In this document: piece after piece, positions 8,303-14,745 of the stretch
Position numbering within the stretch: position 1 is the stretch's first letter
Layout: each line of letters begins with the position of its first letter
NCBI GenBank assembly: GCA_964577295.1
Contig: CAZNYN010000034.1
Span: forward strand, 1 to 20,739
Direction: 5' to 3'
DNA from: CAZNYN01 sp964577295
Lineage (GTDB): Bacteria > Synergistota > Synergistia > Synergistales > Synergistaceae
Length of the DNA: 20,739 bases
Made by a program: the position numbers and the translations under genes
The notes under the pieces: model-generated
Told to the model about the DNA's origin: nothing
Seen by the model: only the letters and a program-made list of their open reading frames with translations
Databases searched by the model: none

Positions 8303-9883
8303 TTAATATTTGCGCCGTTTAAAGCAGAAATTCATTTTTTCATCCATGAAAATACGTTCATCCATAATTTTTAACTTGTCCGAAATAATCGGAGTAAACT
8401 CCATTTTGTCTAAAATATCTTTCCTTAAATCTACTCCGGGAGCAATTTCAACCAACAAAAGTCCTTTATCCGTCAGCTTAAAAACACATCTTTCCGTTAT
8501 ATAAAGAACGTTTTGTCCTGTTTTCAGCGCATGACTCCCCGAAAAAGTTATCTGTCCTACCCGCCGTCTGAACTTAATTCCGCCGCACCTCCCGGTAATC
8601 GACAGCTTCCCGTCCCATGCGCTGCATTCTGTACTGCCGGATGTGAAAGTACCCATAAAACATATATTCCCGGTGTTCTGACTTATATCGATAAAACCGC
8701 CCGGCCCCGTGCATCTGGTACCAAACTTTGATACATTCACATTCCCTTCCTCATCCGCTTCGGCAAGGCCAAGAAAAGCACAATTCAACCCGCCTCCGTT
8801 GTAAAAATCAAAATTATCGGCAATGGGAATAATGGCCTCCGGATTGACAGCGGCACCATGGCCGACTCCCTGCAAAGAAATTCCCCCGAATACTCCTGTC
8901 TCTATCGAAAAAGTTACTTTGTCCGATAGCCCTTCTTCATTTACAACGCTTGCCACGCTTGACGGCATTCCTATACCCAGATTTACTACGTCTCCTTCTG
9001 TAATTTCAAACGCGGCGCGCCTTCCGCATACTTTACGGATGCATAGAGGCATTGAAATTATCTTGTCGGAAGAGATTCTCTTTTCACCTATAAGCTCAGG
9101 GCGAAAACCGCCGCCGTCATAACATTGAGGGTGATTTTCCGCACGTGCCTTTACAACATAATCGACTATCGAGGCCGGTATCTGAACACGCCTCGGATCA
9201 AGCGCTCCGTTTTCCAAAATATCCTTTACCTGCACAATTACAGTGCCTCCGCAGCTATGTACGGCCTCCGCCATAGATACCTGCTCACAGTAAAAAGCCT
9301 CATGTTCGAGAGAGATATTCCCGCTCTCGTCTGAATAAGTGCCGCGCAGCAGGCATAAATCTATTTTGAAAGGTTTGTAGTGCAGATACTCTGTCCCGTC
9401 TATATCAAATAGAGAGACTACAACGCGCCCCGATTTTGCGGCGAGTTCATTTACCCTGCACCCATCAAGGCGTGGATCACAAAAAGTATGCAGTCCTACT
9501 TTTGTAAAAACACCGGGTCTATTGGACGCCACAGACTTCAGAAGCTGAGAAAAAACTCCGAGCGGAACAGTGAACCCCGCTATTTTATTCATCGCTATGG
9601 CGCGGCCTATAGCAGGCGGCATTCCTACGTGAGATGCGTAAATCGAAGAGATAATCCCCTCTTCTTTTAGAGCGGATAGGCCAAAACCATCCTCAGTCAA
9701 ATCCCCCGGGCAAATGCCCGCGACAATATTCAATTCTCTCGGTGTCTTGTGCAAAGAATAGTGGGCAGCGAGCTCCAAAAGCAGCTCGTCAGGCGCGGAA
9801 TGACCGCCGAAGCCGCCTATACCCACCGTCATTTTATCTCTAATTAGTGATATTGCCGTATAAGACGATATGACTTTGCCCAT
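8303..9883 (-). CDS. Family I CoA transferase (YdiF / acetate-propionate CoA-transferase type)
   Basis: A 526-residue single-chain fusion of alpha and beta CoA-transferase halves. The N-terminal half opens with VISSYTAISLIRDK and GIGGFGG, the CoA-binding glycine-rich loop. The catalytic glutamate is Glu328 in FSIETGVFGG (family SENG), and NLGIGMP and FGTRCTGPGGFIDISQ are family landmarks. It would swap CoA between short-chain acids such as acetate, propionate or the pathway acid. I prefer ATG 9883: AGAAGG at 9892-9897 is 8 nt away, whereas an in-frame GTG at 9892 overlaps that ribosome-binding site. Its first codons contain an operator-like inverted repeat (9835-9852). Confidence 0.9.
   Translation of the reverse strand: MGKVISSYTAISLIRDKMTVGIGGFGGHSAPDELLLELAAHYSLHKTPRELNIVAGICPGDLTEDGFGLSALKEEGIISSIYASHVGMPPAIGRAIAMNKIAGFTVPLGVFSQLLKSVASNRPGVFTKVGLHTFCDPRLDGCRVNELAAKSGRVVVSLFDIDGTEYLHYKPFKIDLCLLRGTYSDESGNISLEHEAFYCEQVSMAEAVHSCGGTVIVQVKDILENGALDPRRVQIPASIVDYVVKARAENHPQCYDGGGFRPELIGEKRISSDKIISMPLCIRKVCGRRAAFEITEGDVVNLGIGMPSSVASVVNEEGLSDKVTFSIETGVFGGISLQGVGHGAAVNPEAIIPIADNFDFYNGGGLNCAFLGLAEADEEGNVNVSKFGTRCTGPGGFIDISQNTGNICFMGTFTSGSTECSAWDGKLSITGRCGGIKFRRRVGQITFSGSHALKTGQNVLYITERCVFKLTDKGLLLVEIAPGVDLRKDILDKMEFTPIISDKLKIMDERIFMDEKMNFCFKRRKY
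9835..9852. promoter_or_regulatory. Weak operator-like site inside the CoA-transferase gene
   Basis: TATCTC-TAATTA-GTGATA is an inverted repeat with one mismatch. It has the same 6-nt spacing, and the same TAATTA spacer, as the operator-like site at 14083-14112. It falls in codons for A-I-S-L-I-R, a conserved part of the protein, so it may be chance. If real it could modulate the distal part of the operon. Confidence 0.25.
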
Positions 9884-9905
9884 AACTGCCACCTTCTTTA
9901 AGCTT

Positions 9906-9932
9906 GTCCCGCCGCCATAAAAACGGCGGGAC
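9906..9932 (-). other. GC-rich intergenic hairpin between permease and CoA-transferase genes
   Basis: GTCCCGCCG (9906-9914) and CGGCGGGAC (9924-9932) form a perfect 9-bp stem with a 9-nt loop. On the minus strand it lies just after the permease stop and just before the CoA-transferase ribosome-binding site, with no U-tract. Differential mRNA stability between an upstream and a downstream segment of the operon is the most likely role; partial attenuation is possible. Confidence 0.5.
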
Positions 9933-9955
9933 GAACAGCAAAATGTTTTGATGTC

Positions 9956-10912
9956 TTACTTTGTTTCGGTCAACGATCCGCTGCCGAACCTGTTTACCGC
10001 AAACTTTGTGATATAGGGAAATATAAATATGCAGAATACCAGAGTTACCGCCATTTGAGCTGTTGCGGACTCGACATACGGCTGATACTGCGGGAGCCTT
10101 TCGCCTATCACTCTGGGAGCGACGACAGAAAGCCCTCCGAGGCAAGTCGCAGCGACAGCGGCATATCCAGGTCTCTTTAATATGAGCTTATCGGCTGTTA
10201 TCATTATGGGCAGAAACACGCAGATGATAAGGCCTATAAGTACAACATTCGCCATTCCTGCCCCACTCAGCGCTTTTAAATTGATACTTGCGCCGAGGCA
10301 GCAGCCTAGAAAGAACAAAATTACGGGTGTCGCTGTCGAAAAAAGTTTGCGAACCTTTTCATCCGCATTTGCTAAAATCATGCCCAATGTGAACGGGACG
10401 AAAGATGCTACGGCGCTCATGTAGTCAAACCCTGTTCCGTCCGCAATGCCGAGTATGACCAACGGCGTGGCAGGAACCGCTATCAGGTTTAGAATTCCCA
10501 TTGCCGATTTATCGACGCTGTCTCCGTAGGACTGCATTAATCCCGCATATACGCCCGGATTGCAGCTTGCTAATGATATGGTAACAGCAAGAGCCGAAGC
10601 TCCGCAGATTCCGTTCATTCCAAAAAATTTTAATGTCAGCCACGCGCCTATATAAGCCACTGCCAAACGTACTATTACCAAAAGTCCGCCGCGTGCGCAG
10701 ACTGTTCCTAAATCGCTGTATTTGGTCTGACTTCCCGCGACAAAAAGGAGCATGCCTATCGTCGCCATCGCCCCTGCTCCGCTGAATGCCGCCGTTGTTG
10801 GGCCGCCTATCTTAAGTAATGCAGGTGCAAATGTATTTATCATTGCGGTAATGAGCATAGGAACAATCATTATTCCGCCGGGTACTTTATTAACTTTGCC
10901 CAGTATGTCCAT
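9956..10912 (-). CDS. KdgT-family permease (2-keto-3-deoxygluconate permease-like carboxylate transporter)
   Basis: A 318-residue, highly hydrophobic protein with about ten predicted membrane segments. The start (VNKVPGGIMIVPMLITAMIN) and internal blocks such as NPGVYAGLMQSYGD and PFTLGMILANADEKVRKLFS follow the pattern of E. coli KdgT. KdgT is a proton symporter for 2-keto-3-deoxygluconate; no sugar-acid catabolic genes occur here, so this copy more likely imports the carboxylate degraded by the cluster. GAGGGGGG is 7 nt before the ATG. It lies between the OYE gene (52 nt) and the CoA-transferase gene. Confidence 0.85.
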   Translation of the reverse strand: MDILGKVNKVPGGIMIVPMLITAMINTFAPALLKIGGPTTAAFSGAGAMATIGMLLFVAGSQTKYSDLGTVCARGGLLVIVRLAVAYIGAWLTLKFFGMNGICGASALAVTISLASCNPGVYAGLMQSYGDSVDKSAMGILNLIAVPATPLVILGIADGTGFDYMSAVASFVPFTLGMILANADEKVRKLFSTATPVILFFLGCCLGASINLKALSGAGMANVVLIGLIICVFLPIMITADKLILKRPGYAAVAATCLGGLSVVAPRVIGERLPQYQPYVESATAQMAVTLVFCIFIFPYITKFAVNRFGSGSLTETK

Positions 10913-10964
10913 AGACTTTCCCCCCTCTGTATCCCTGCCTTTTGAGGCACCTTTTTTTCAGGCG

Positions 10965-12062
10965 CTACTTCTTAGCCTTAAGTTCGGCTATTCTGTCGGC
11001 AATGACACAGTTTACGGGTTCGTGCCTCTGGTCTCTTTCAAGGCATCCGTTGCAGTAAATACACTTTACTATATCTTTTTCGCGTCCCTCTGCCTGCTTC
11101 ACAATCCAGTCCGGATCGGCCAATGCCGGGCGGCATACGCCTATAAGGTCTGCCTGGCCTGCGTCGAGAACTTCTTCTCCGTGAGCCAAATCTCTTATTT
11201 TTCCCGACACTATGACAGGAATGTCAGAGCCTATTTCGCGCAGAGCGTTCTTTATGCCCTCCGCAAGATATACGTGAAGCCCCCATGGATATTCGGCAGT
11301 CGGCATACATCTGTTTCCGCTGTACCCCGTGTACCATGCCCCGTCTTCGGTCTTTCCGCCTGCCGATACGCTTATAAAGTCCATTCCTGATTTTGCGAAA
11401 ATTTTAGCTATTTCAGTCGTCTGCTTCAGTGTGTTGCCGCCCTTTACAAACTCCTCGCCGGAAATGCGGCAGCCGACACAGTAGTCGTCTCCTACCTGTC
11501 TGCGGATCTCGGCCATGATGTCCGTCACTATCTTGCAGCGTCCCGCTGTATTTTTGCCGTATTCGTCCGTACGTTTGTTAAGCAGAGATATAAATGAAGA
11601 GAGCGTATATCCGTGTGCCACGTGAAGCTCGACTCCGTCAAAGCCCGCCTTCTTTGCACGTATTGTTCCCTGCACAAACTCATCCTTGCACTGCTCGATT
11701 TCTTCGTATGTGAGGTCTTCGACAGCCTGCTTCCAGCCTGTGCGCACAGACTGCTTTACATAGTGAATGAGCTGTACGGTCATCTTGCAGCCTTCCGCAT
11801 GAACAGCGTCAACCATCTTTTTGAGACCGGGGATGTATTTATCATCGTGAATCCTGAGAAGGTGGGGGCTCTTTCTGTCCAGAACTCCGCAAGCCTCCAC
11901 ATCTATAAGGGCAAATCCGCCCTTTGCACGCGCTACATGGCGCTCTATAAGCTCATCCGTTACATAGCCTTCTTCATCGGCAAGGCATGTAACAGCGGGG
12001 AGCCACACGAGACGATTTTTGAGTTCAAGATTTTTAAATGCAACAGGTTCAAGAATTTTCAT
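10965..12062 (-). CDS. Single-domain OYE-type enoate reductase with Fe-S cysteines
   Basis: A 365-residue old-yellow-enzyme TIM barrel, like the N-terminal domain of 2,4-dienoyl-CoA reductase / 2-enoate reductase. FMN-barrel landmarks are QLIHYVKQ, VELHVAHGYTLSSF (His147, His150) and RTDEYG. A cysteine cluster (Cys334, Cys337, Cys340, Cys352; pattern C-x2-C-x2-C-x11-C) should bind a 4Fe-4S cluster; in FadH the third spacing is x3. The protein stops about 13 residues later, so the usual C-terminal FAD and NAD(P)H domains (roughly 300 residues) are absent and electrons must come from a partner protein. Probable role: reduction of an activated C=C bond. GGAGG precedes the ATG. Confidence 0.87.
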   Translation of the reverse strand: MKILEPVAFKNLELKNRLVWLPAVTCLADEEGYVTDELIERHVARAKGGFALIDVEACGVLDRKSPHLLRIHDDKYIPGLKKMVDAVHAEGCKMTVQLIHYVKQSVRTGWKQAVEDLTYEEIEQCKDEFVQGTIRAKKAGFDGVELHVAHGYTLSSFISLLNKRTDEYGKNTAGRCKIVTDIMAEIRRQVGDDYCVGCRISGEEFVKGGNTLKQTTEIAKIFAKSGMDFISVSAGGKTEDGAWYTGYSGNRCMPTAEYPWGLHVYLAEGIKNALREIGSDIPVIVSGKIRDLAHGEEVLDAGQADLIGVCRPALADPDWIVKQAEGREKDIVKCIYCNGCLERDQRHEPVNCVIADRIAELKAKK

Positions 12063-12098
12063 GATAATTGCCTCCGTAAAAAATTTTAATTTTCTAAA

Positions 12099-12121
12099 GG
12101 GAAGAGAAGTCTCCTCTTCCC
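12099..12121 (-). other. Hairpin between ligase and OYE genes
   Basis: GGGAAGAG (12099-12106) and CTCTTCCC (12114-12121) form a perfect 8-bp stem with a 7-nt loop. On the minus strand it is followed by only TTT, with an A/T-rich run further on. It may be a leaky terminator or an mRNA end-protecting structure separating the ligase gene from the rest of the operon. Confidence 0.45.
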
Positions 12122-12143
12122 CGTTTACATCAAACAGCGGATA

Positions 12144-13856
12144 TTATTTATTCTTTGCTTCCTCCGCCATAATGGCGTATATTTCCACTCTCAGCTCTTC
12201 CTTTTTGACCTTGCCGATATTTGTATGAGGAAGCTCCGCGCGCACTTCCAGACGCTCGGGAAGTTTGAACTTCGCCAGCTTGCCGCTTAAAAATTCGAGC
12301 ATTTCTTCCAAGGTGAGAGTATCGTCAGGATTTCTGAGAGATACGAAAGCGCATGCTTTTTCTCCCAATACAGGGTCAGGCATAGGAACAAGGGCCGCAT
12401 TATGAACCTTCTCATGCAGAAGCATCAGGTTCTCGACCTCTTCGCAGCTGAACTTCTCTCCGCCGCGGTTGATAGCGTCCTTGATGCGTCCCATGATTAC
12501 AAAACCTTTTCCGCTCTTGTGCATTGCGGCAAGGTCGCCTGAACGGTAGAAACCATCTTCCGTAAACGCTTTTTTGTTGTGGTCGGGAGCATCATAGTAT
12601 CCGCGAATCGTGTATGGCCCGCGGAAAATAATTTCGCCGGGTACCTCTGTCTCACCGCGGAAAAGAGCGCTGCCGTCGTGAACGCTTTCGGCTATCACGG
12701 CTCCTGTATCCTTATTAACTATTTTCCATTCGTCGTCCTGAGACACGGGAAGTCCTATTGTGTTGTAGATGACTTCTTCGTCGTCAAAAAGGCTTGTCTG
12801 AGTAATGGTTCCTTCGGACATACCGAACTGTGAAACAAGGCGGCAGCCAAGCTCGGGGCGGACACGCGCCGCTACGACAGGCTCGATTTTAGAACCTCCG
12901 TTAACGACAATCTGCCACGAAGAAAGGTCATACTTGCCTCTCTCTTCAAAATTCAGCATATTGATAATCATAGCCGGGACCATGGGGATGTGAGTAATTT
13001 TTTCCTTTTCTATCAGCTTGCATATATTCTCTGTCTTCGGAGAAGTGGACATTACAACCTTTCCTCCGAATGTAAACGCACCCTGTATTCCCGGTGCAGC
13101 GAGAACCATGTTGTGAGCTACGGGTGCCACCGCAAGCTGCACTGTGTACATGTTATATCCAAGTTCTCTGCTGGATTCTTCCGCCACATATCTGTAAGCG
13201 TTATACTCGCGCGGAATCAGTTTCGGAATTCCCGTCGTTCCTCCCGAAAGCAAAAGTATACATACGTCGTGGGGATCGGGGAGAGATTCTTTCAGGATTG
13301 CTTCCGCTCCGGGGCATTCTTCGAGCTTATCTTCGAGTAAATCGTTGATATAGATAAAATCGTCGGGTATCTCCTGTCCAATTCCGGCAATTATCTTATG
13401 TTTCATGTAGGGAAGCTCTGCAGCAACTTGATTGACAAGTTCAACATAGTTATATTTATTTGCAAAACCAGGTATAATATATCCGACCGCTTTCGCCTTT
13501 GCGGCTATTTGCGATATCTCCGTGTATCTGTGCTGTGCCAGGCACATTACCGGAATAACTCCTATTTTCTGTAGAGCGAGATAAATAAAGACAAACTCTG
13601 GGATGTTTGTAAGCTGTACTATAATGCGATCTTCGTGTTTTAGTCCGATCTTCAGAAAATGCAGGGCAAGGCGGTCAGAACCCTTCTTCAGATCTCCGTA
13701 TGTGTATCTCTGCTCTCCGCCTACAAGTGCCTCTCTGAACCAAAAACGACCTGCGATACGGTCAAACACTTGAGAAAAATTCTCATTCTGCCAATAACCC
13801 TTTTCTTCGTAACTCTTAGCAAGTTCAGGCTGGTACTCTGTCCAATGTTCTAACAT
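12144..13856 (-). CDS. AMP-forming acid:CoA ligase / adenylating enzyme of the EntE-DhbE type
   Basis: A 570-residue ANL-superfamily enzyme. Core motifs: LLLSGGTTGIPKLIP (P-loop, about 201-215), FGMSEGT, YRSGDLA, the hinge GRIKDAINRGGEK, and the catalytic Lys549 in NIGKVKK. The opening (EKGYWQNENF) and GPYTIRGYYDAPDHN are close to 2,3-dihydroxybenzoate-AMP ligases. In the acid pocket His248-Asn249 are kept (PVAHNMVLAAPG), but the serine that contacts the 2-hydroxyl in DhbE (Ser240) is Ala254 here. No siderophore or NRPS genes are nearby; as first gene of a CoA-based pathway it probably activates the imported ring acid. GGAGGG lies 5 nt before the ATG. Confidence 0.87.
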   Translation of the reverse strand: MLEHWTEYQPELAKSYEEKGYWQNENFSQVFDRIAGRFWFREALVGGEQRYTYGDLKKGSDRLALHFLKIGLKHEDRIIVQLTNIPEFVFIYLALQKIGVIPVMCLAQHRYTEISQIAAKAKAVGYIIPGFANKYNYVELVNQVAAELPYMKHKIIAGIGQEIPDDFIYINDLLEDKLEECPGAEAILKESLPDPHDVCILLLSGGTTGIPKLIPREYNAYRYVAEESSRELGYNMYTVQLAVAPVAHNMVLAAPGIQGAFTFGGKVVMSTSPKTENICKLIEKEKITHIPMVPAMIINMLNFEERGKYDLSSWQIVVNGGSKIEPVVAARVRPELGCRLVSQFGMSEGTITQTSLFDDEEVIYNTIGLPVSQDDEWKIVNKDTGAVIAESVHDGSALFRGETEVPGEIIFRGPYTIRGYYDAPDHNKKAFTEDGFYRSGDLAAMHKSGKGFVIMGRIKDAINRGGEKFSCEEVENLMLLHEKVHNAALVPMPDPVLGEKACAFVSLRNPDDTLTLEEMLEFLSGKLAKFKLPERLEVRAELPHTNIGKVKKEELRVEIYAIMAEEAKNK

Positions 13857-13975
13857 GTTTTCCCTCCGTTCATAAATCGTAACGATAAAATCATGCGGAT
13901 GACGATGCTAGGTGCTTTTGCGAACAGGCCTCCTTTTTTGGATTTGGTTGTCAAGAATGTGTGGGGTTTTATTTT

Positions 13976-13999
13976 ATATACCACGTGATTGTGATATAT
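13976..13999. promoter_or_regulatory. Operator-like inverted repeat O3 (probable MarR site)
   Basis: ATATACCAC-N6-GTGATATAT, 8 of 9 positions paired. It has the same half-site and the same 6-nt spacer length as the perfect palindrome at 14627-14652. On the minus strand it overlaps the A/T-rich TATATAAAAT stretch that could serve as a -10 region for the ligase operon. Confidence 0.6.
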
Positions 14000-14082
14000 G
14001 GACAGTTTTTAGTTCGCCTATAGATTTGTCATGGTTGGCGTTAATATACAATTGAACTAAAATATGCAAATTTATAAACATT

Positions 14083-14112
14083 CACGTATAGCACTAATTA
14101 GTGATATATGTG
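14083..14112. promoter_or_regulatory. Operator-like inverted repeat O2 (probable MarR site)
   Basis: A 30-bp imperfect palindrome with 13 of 15 positions paired; its core is TATAGCAC-TAATTA-GTGATATA. It lies just downstream of the marR terminator on the minus strand, 110 bp (centre to centre) from the second leader site. The shared CAC-N6-GTGATAT pattern with the marR-promoter palindrome suggests that the same regulator binds it. Confidence 0.65.
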
Positions 14113-14113
14113 G

Positions 14114-14145
14114 TGAAATAAAAGAAAAAGCCAAGGCTTTTTCTT
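14114..14145 (-). terminator. Rho-independent terminator of marR
   Basis: AAGAAAAAGC (14122-14131) pairs with GCTTTTTCTT (14136-14145) around a 4-nt loop. On the minus strand the stem starts 5 nt after the marR stop codon and runs into TTTTATTT. It separates marR from the catabolic operon, so the latter needs its own promoter. Confidence 0.8.
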
Positions 14146-14149
14146 GAAA

Positions 14150-14572
14150 TTACGGGCGTAGTTTTCGCAGAATTGTGACGACGGTTTTCTTTTCTTCATC
14201 GGTAAGCTTGGAGAATGCCTCAGCCAAACTGTCCATATGTCCTCTGAATACTACGTCCATTATGCCTTTTCCCTTTACTGTGATGCCTATAAGAAAAGAC
14301 CTTTTATCCTCCGGGTTTTCCCTTCTGTATATCAGCCCAAGCTGTTCGAGATTCCTTATCACAACAGTGATATTTCCGCTGCTGGACAGGACTTTGTCGA
14401 TAATTTGCTGAATGGTGTGTTCCCCTCTGTTATACAGCAGTTCAAGTACGGTAAACTGTGCCAAAGTGATACCATTCTGCCTGAACAGTTCATTGGAGCC
14501 TCTGTGTGCATACCTGTAACTTCTGCCAAGCGCAATGATGAGCTTGCCGTTTAAAGTATCTTTCTCGTTCAT
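14150..14572 (-). CDS. MarR-family transcriptional regulator
   Basis: A 140-residue winged-helix regulator of normal MarR length. The helix-turn-helix and wing are clear: TLAQFTVLELLYNRGEHTIQQI, then KVLSSSGNITVVIRNLEQLGLIYRRENPEDKRSFLIGIT, with the typical D-x-R wing (EDKR). MarR proteins bind palindromes as dimers and are usually released by a small phenolic or acyl-CoA ligand; BadR of R. palustris, which controls benzoyl-CoA genes, is a MarR member. Position just upstream of the catabolic operon and next to three matching inverted repeats makes it the likely local and self-regulator. AAGGG is about 12 nt before the ATG. Confidence 0.92.
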   Translation of the reverse strand: MNEKDTLNGKLIIALGRSYRYAHRGSNELFRQNGITLAQFTVLELLYNRGEHTIQQIIDKVLSSSGNITVVIRNLEQLGLIYRRENPEDKRSFLIGITVKGKGIMDVVFRGHMDSLAEAFSKLTDEEKKTVVTILRKLRP

Positions 14573-14603
14573 TTTCTCAAACCCTTCATCGCATTAATTC
14601 CAT

Positions 14604-14631
14604 TTGACAATGGAGTTAATAAGGATACAAT
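14604..14631 (+). promoter_or_regulatory. Promoter for the AAA+ ATPase gene
   Basis: TTGACA (14604-14609), a 16-nt spacer and TACAAT (14626-14631) form a good sigma-70-type promoter pointing right. The predicted transcript would begin near 14638, leaving about 108 nt of leader. The -10 box lies inside the left edge of the 26-bp palindrome, so a bound dimer would block it. Confidence 0.65.
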
Positions 14632-14652
14632 ATCACTAGCTAGTGATATTGT
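14627..14652. promoter_or_regulatory. Perfect 26-bp palindromic operator O1
   Basis: Every base from 14627 to 14652 pairs: ACAATATCAC-TAGCTA-GTGATATTGT. This size and symmetry fit a MarR dimer. It overlaps the -10 box of the rightward promoter and fills the spacer and -10 of the leftward one, so one site could control both marR and the ATPase gene. Confidence 0.8.
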
Positions 14653-14655
14653 CAA
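14627..14655 (-). promoter_or_regulatory. Promoter for marR
   Basis: On the minus strand TTGACA (14655-14650) is followed after 17 nt by TATTGT (14632-14627), four of six matching TATAAT. The predicted start near 14620 gives a leader of about 48 nt to the marR ATG. The palindrome occupies the spacer and -10, consistent with autorepression. Confidence 0.62.
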
Positions 14656-14745
14656 TAGAATTATCTGATAACTCGGTCAATACAGAATATTCAAGTTTTC
14701 AGTCAAAAAACACCTATACACTTATATAGAATAGAGGCGTTATAT

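Larger units (their letters stand above)
13857..14121 (-). promoter_or_regulatory. Leader/promoter region of the catabolic operon
   Basis: An A/T-rich non-coding stretch between the marR terminator and the ligase gene. It contains two operator-like inverted repeats (annotated separately) and, on the minus strand, T/A-rich -10-like boxes (TATATT, TATAAA), but none has a convincing -35 at proper spacing. The promoter may therefore depend on an activator or lie under the operators. An extra strong GGAGG on the minus strand at about 13929-13933 has no start codon at a usable distance. Confidence 0.5.

Noticed and set aside
12144..13856. Siderophore biosynthesis as the role of the EntE-like gene.
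   Set aside because: No isochorismate enzymes, carrier proteins or NRPS modules are nearby, and the gene leads an operon of CoA-ester enzymes.
13900..13935. Strong GGAGG on the minus strand upstream of the ligase gene, suggesting a leader peptide.
   Set aside because: No ATG, GTG or TTG stands at a usable distance with a following open frame.
14357..14372. TATCAC-AACA-GTGATA inverted repeat inside marR.
   Set aside because: Spacer is 4 nt, not the 6 nt of the operator set, and it lies in codons of the conserved recognition-helix region; probably chance.
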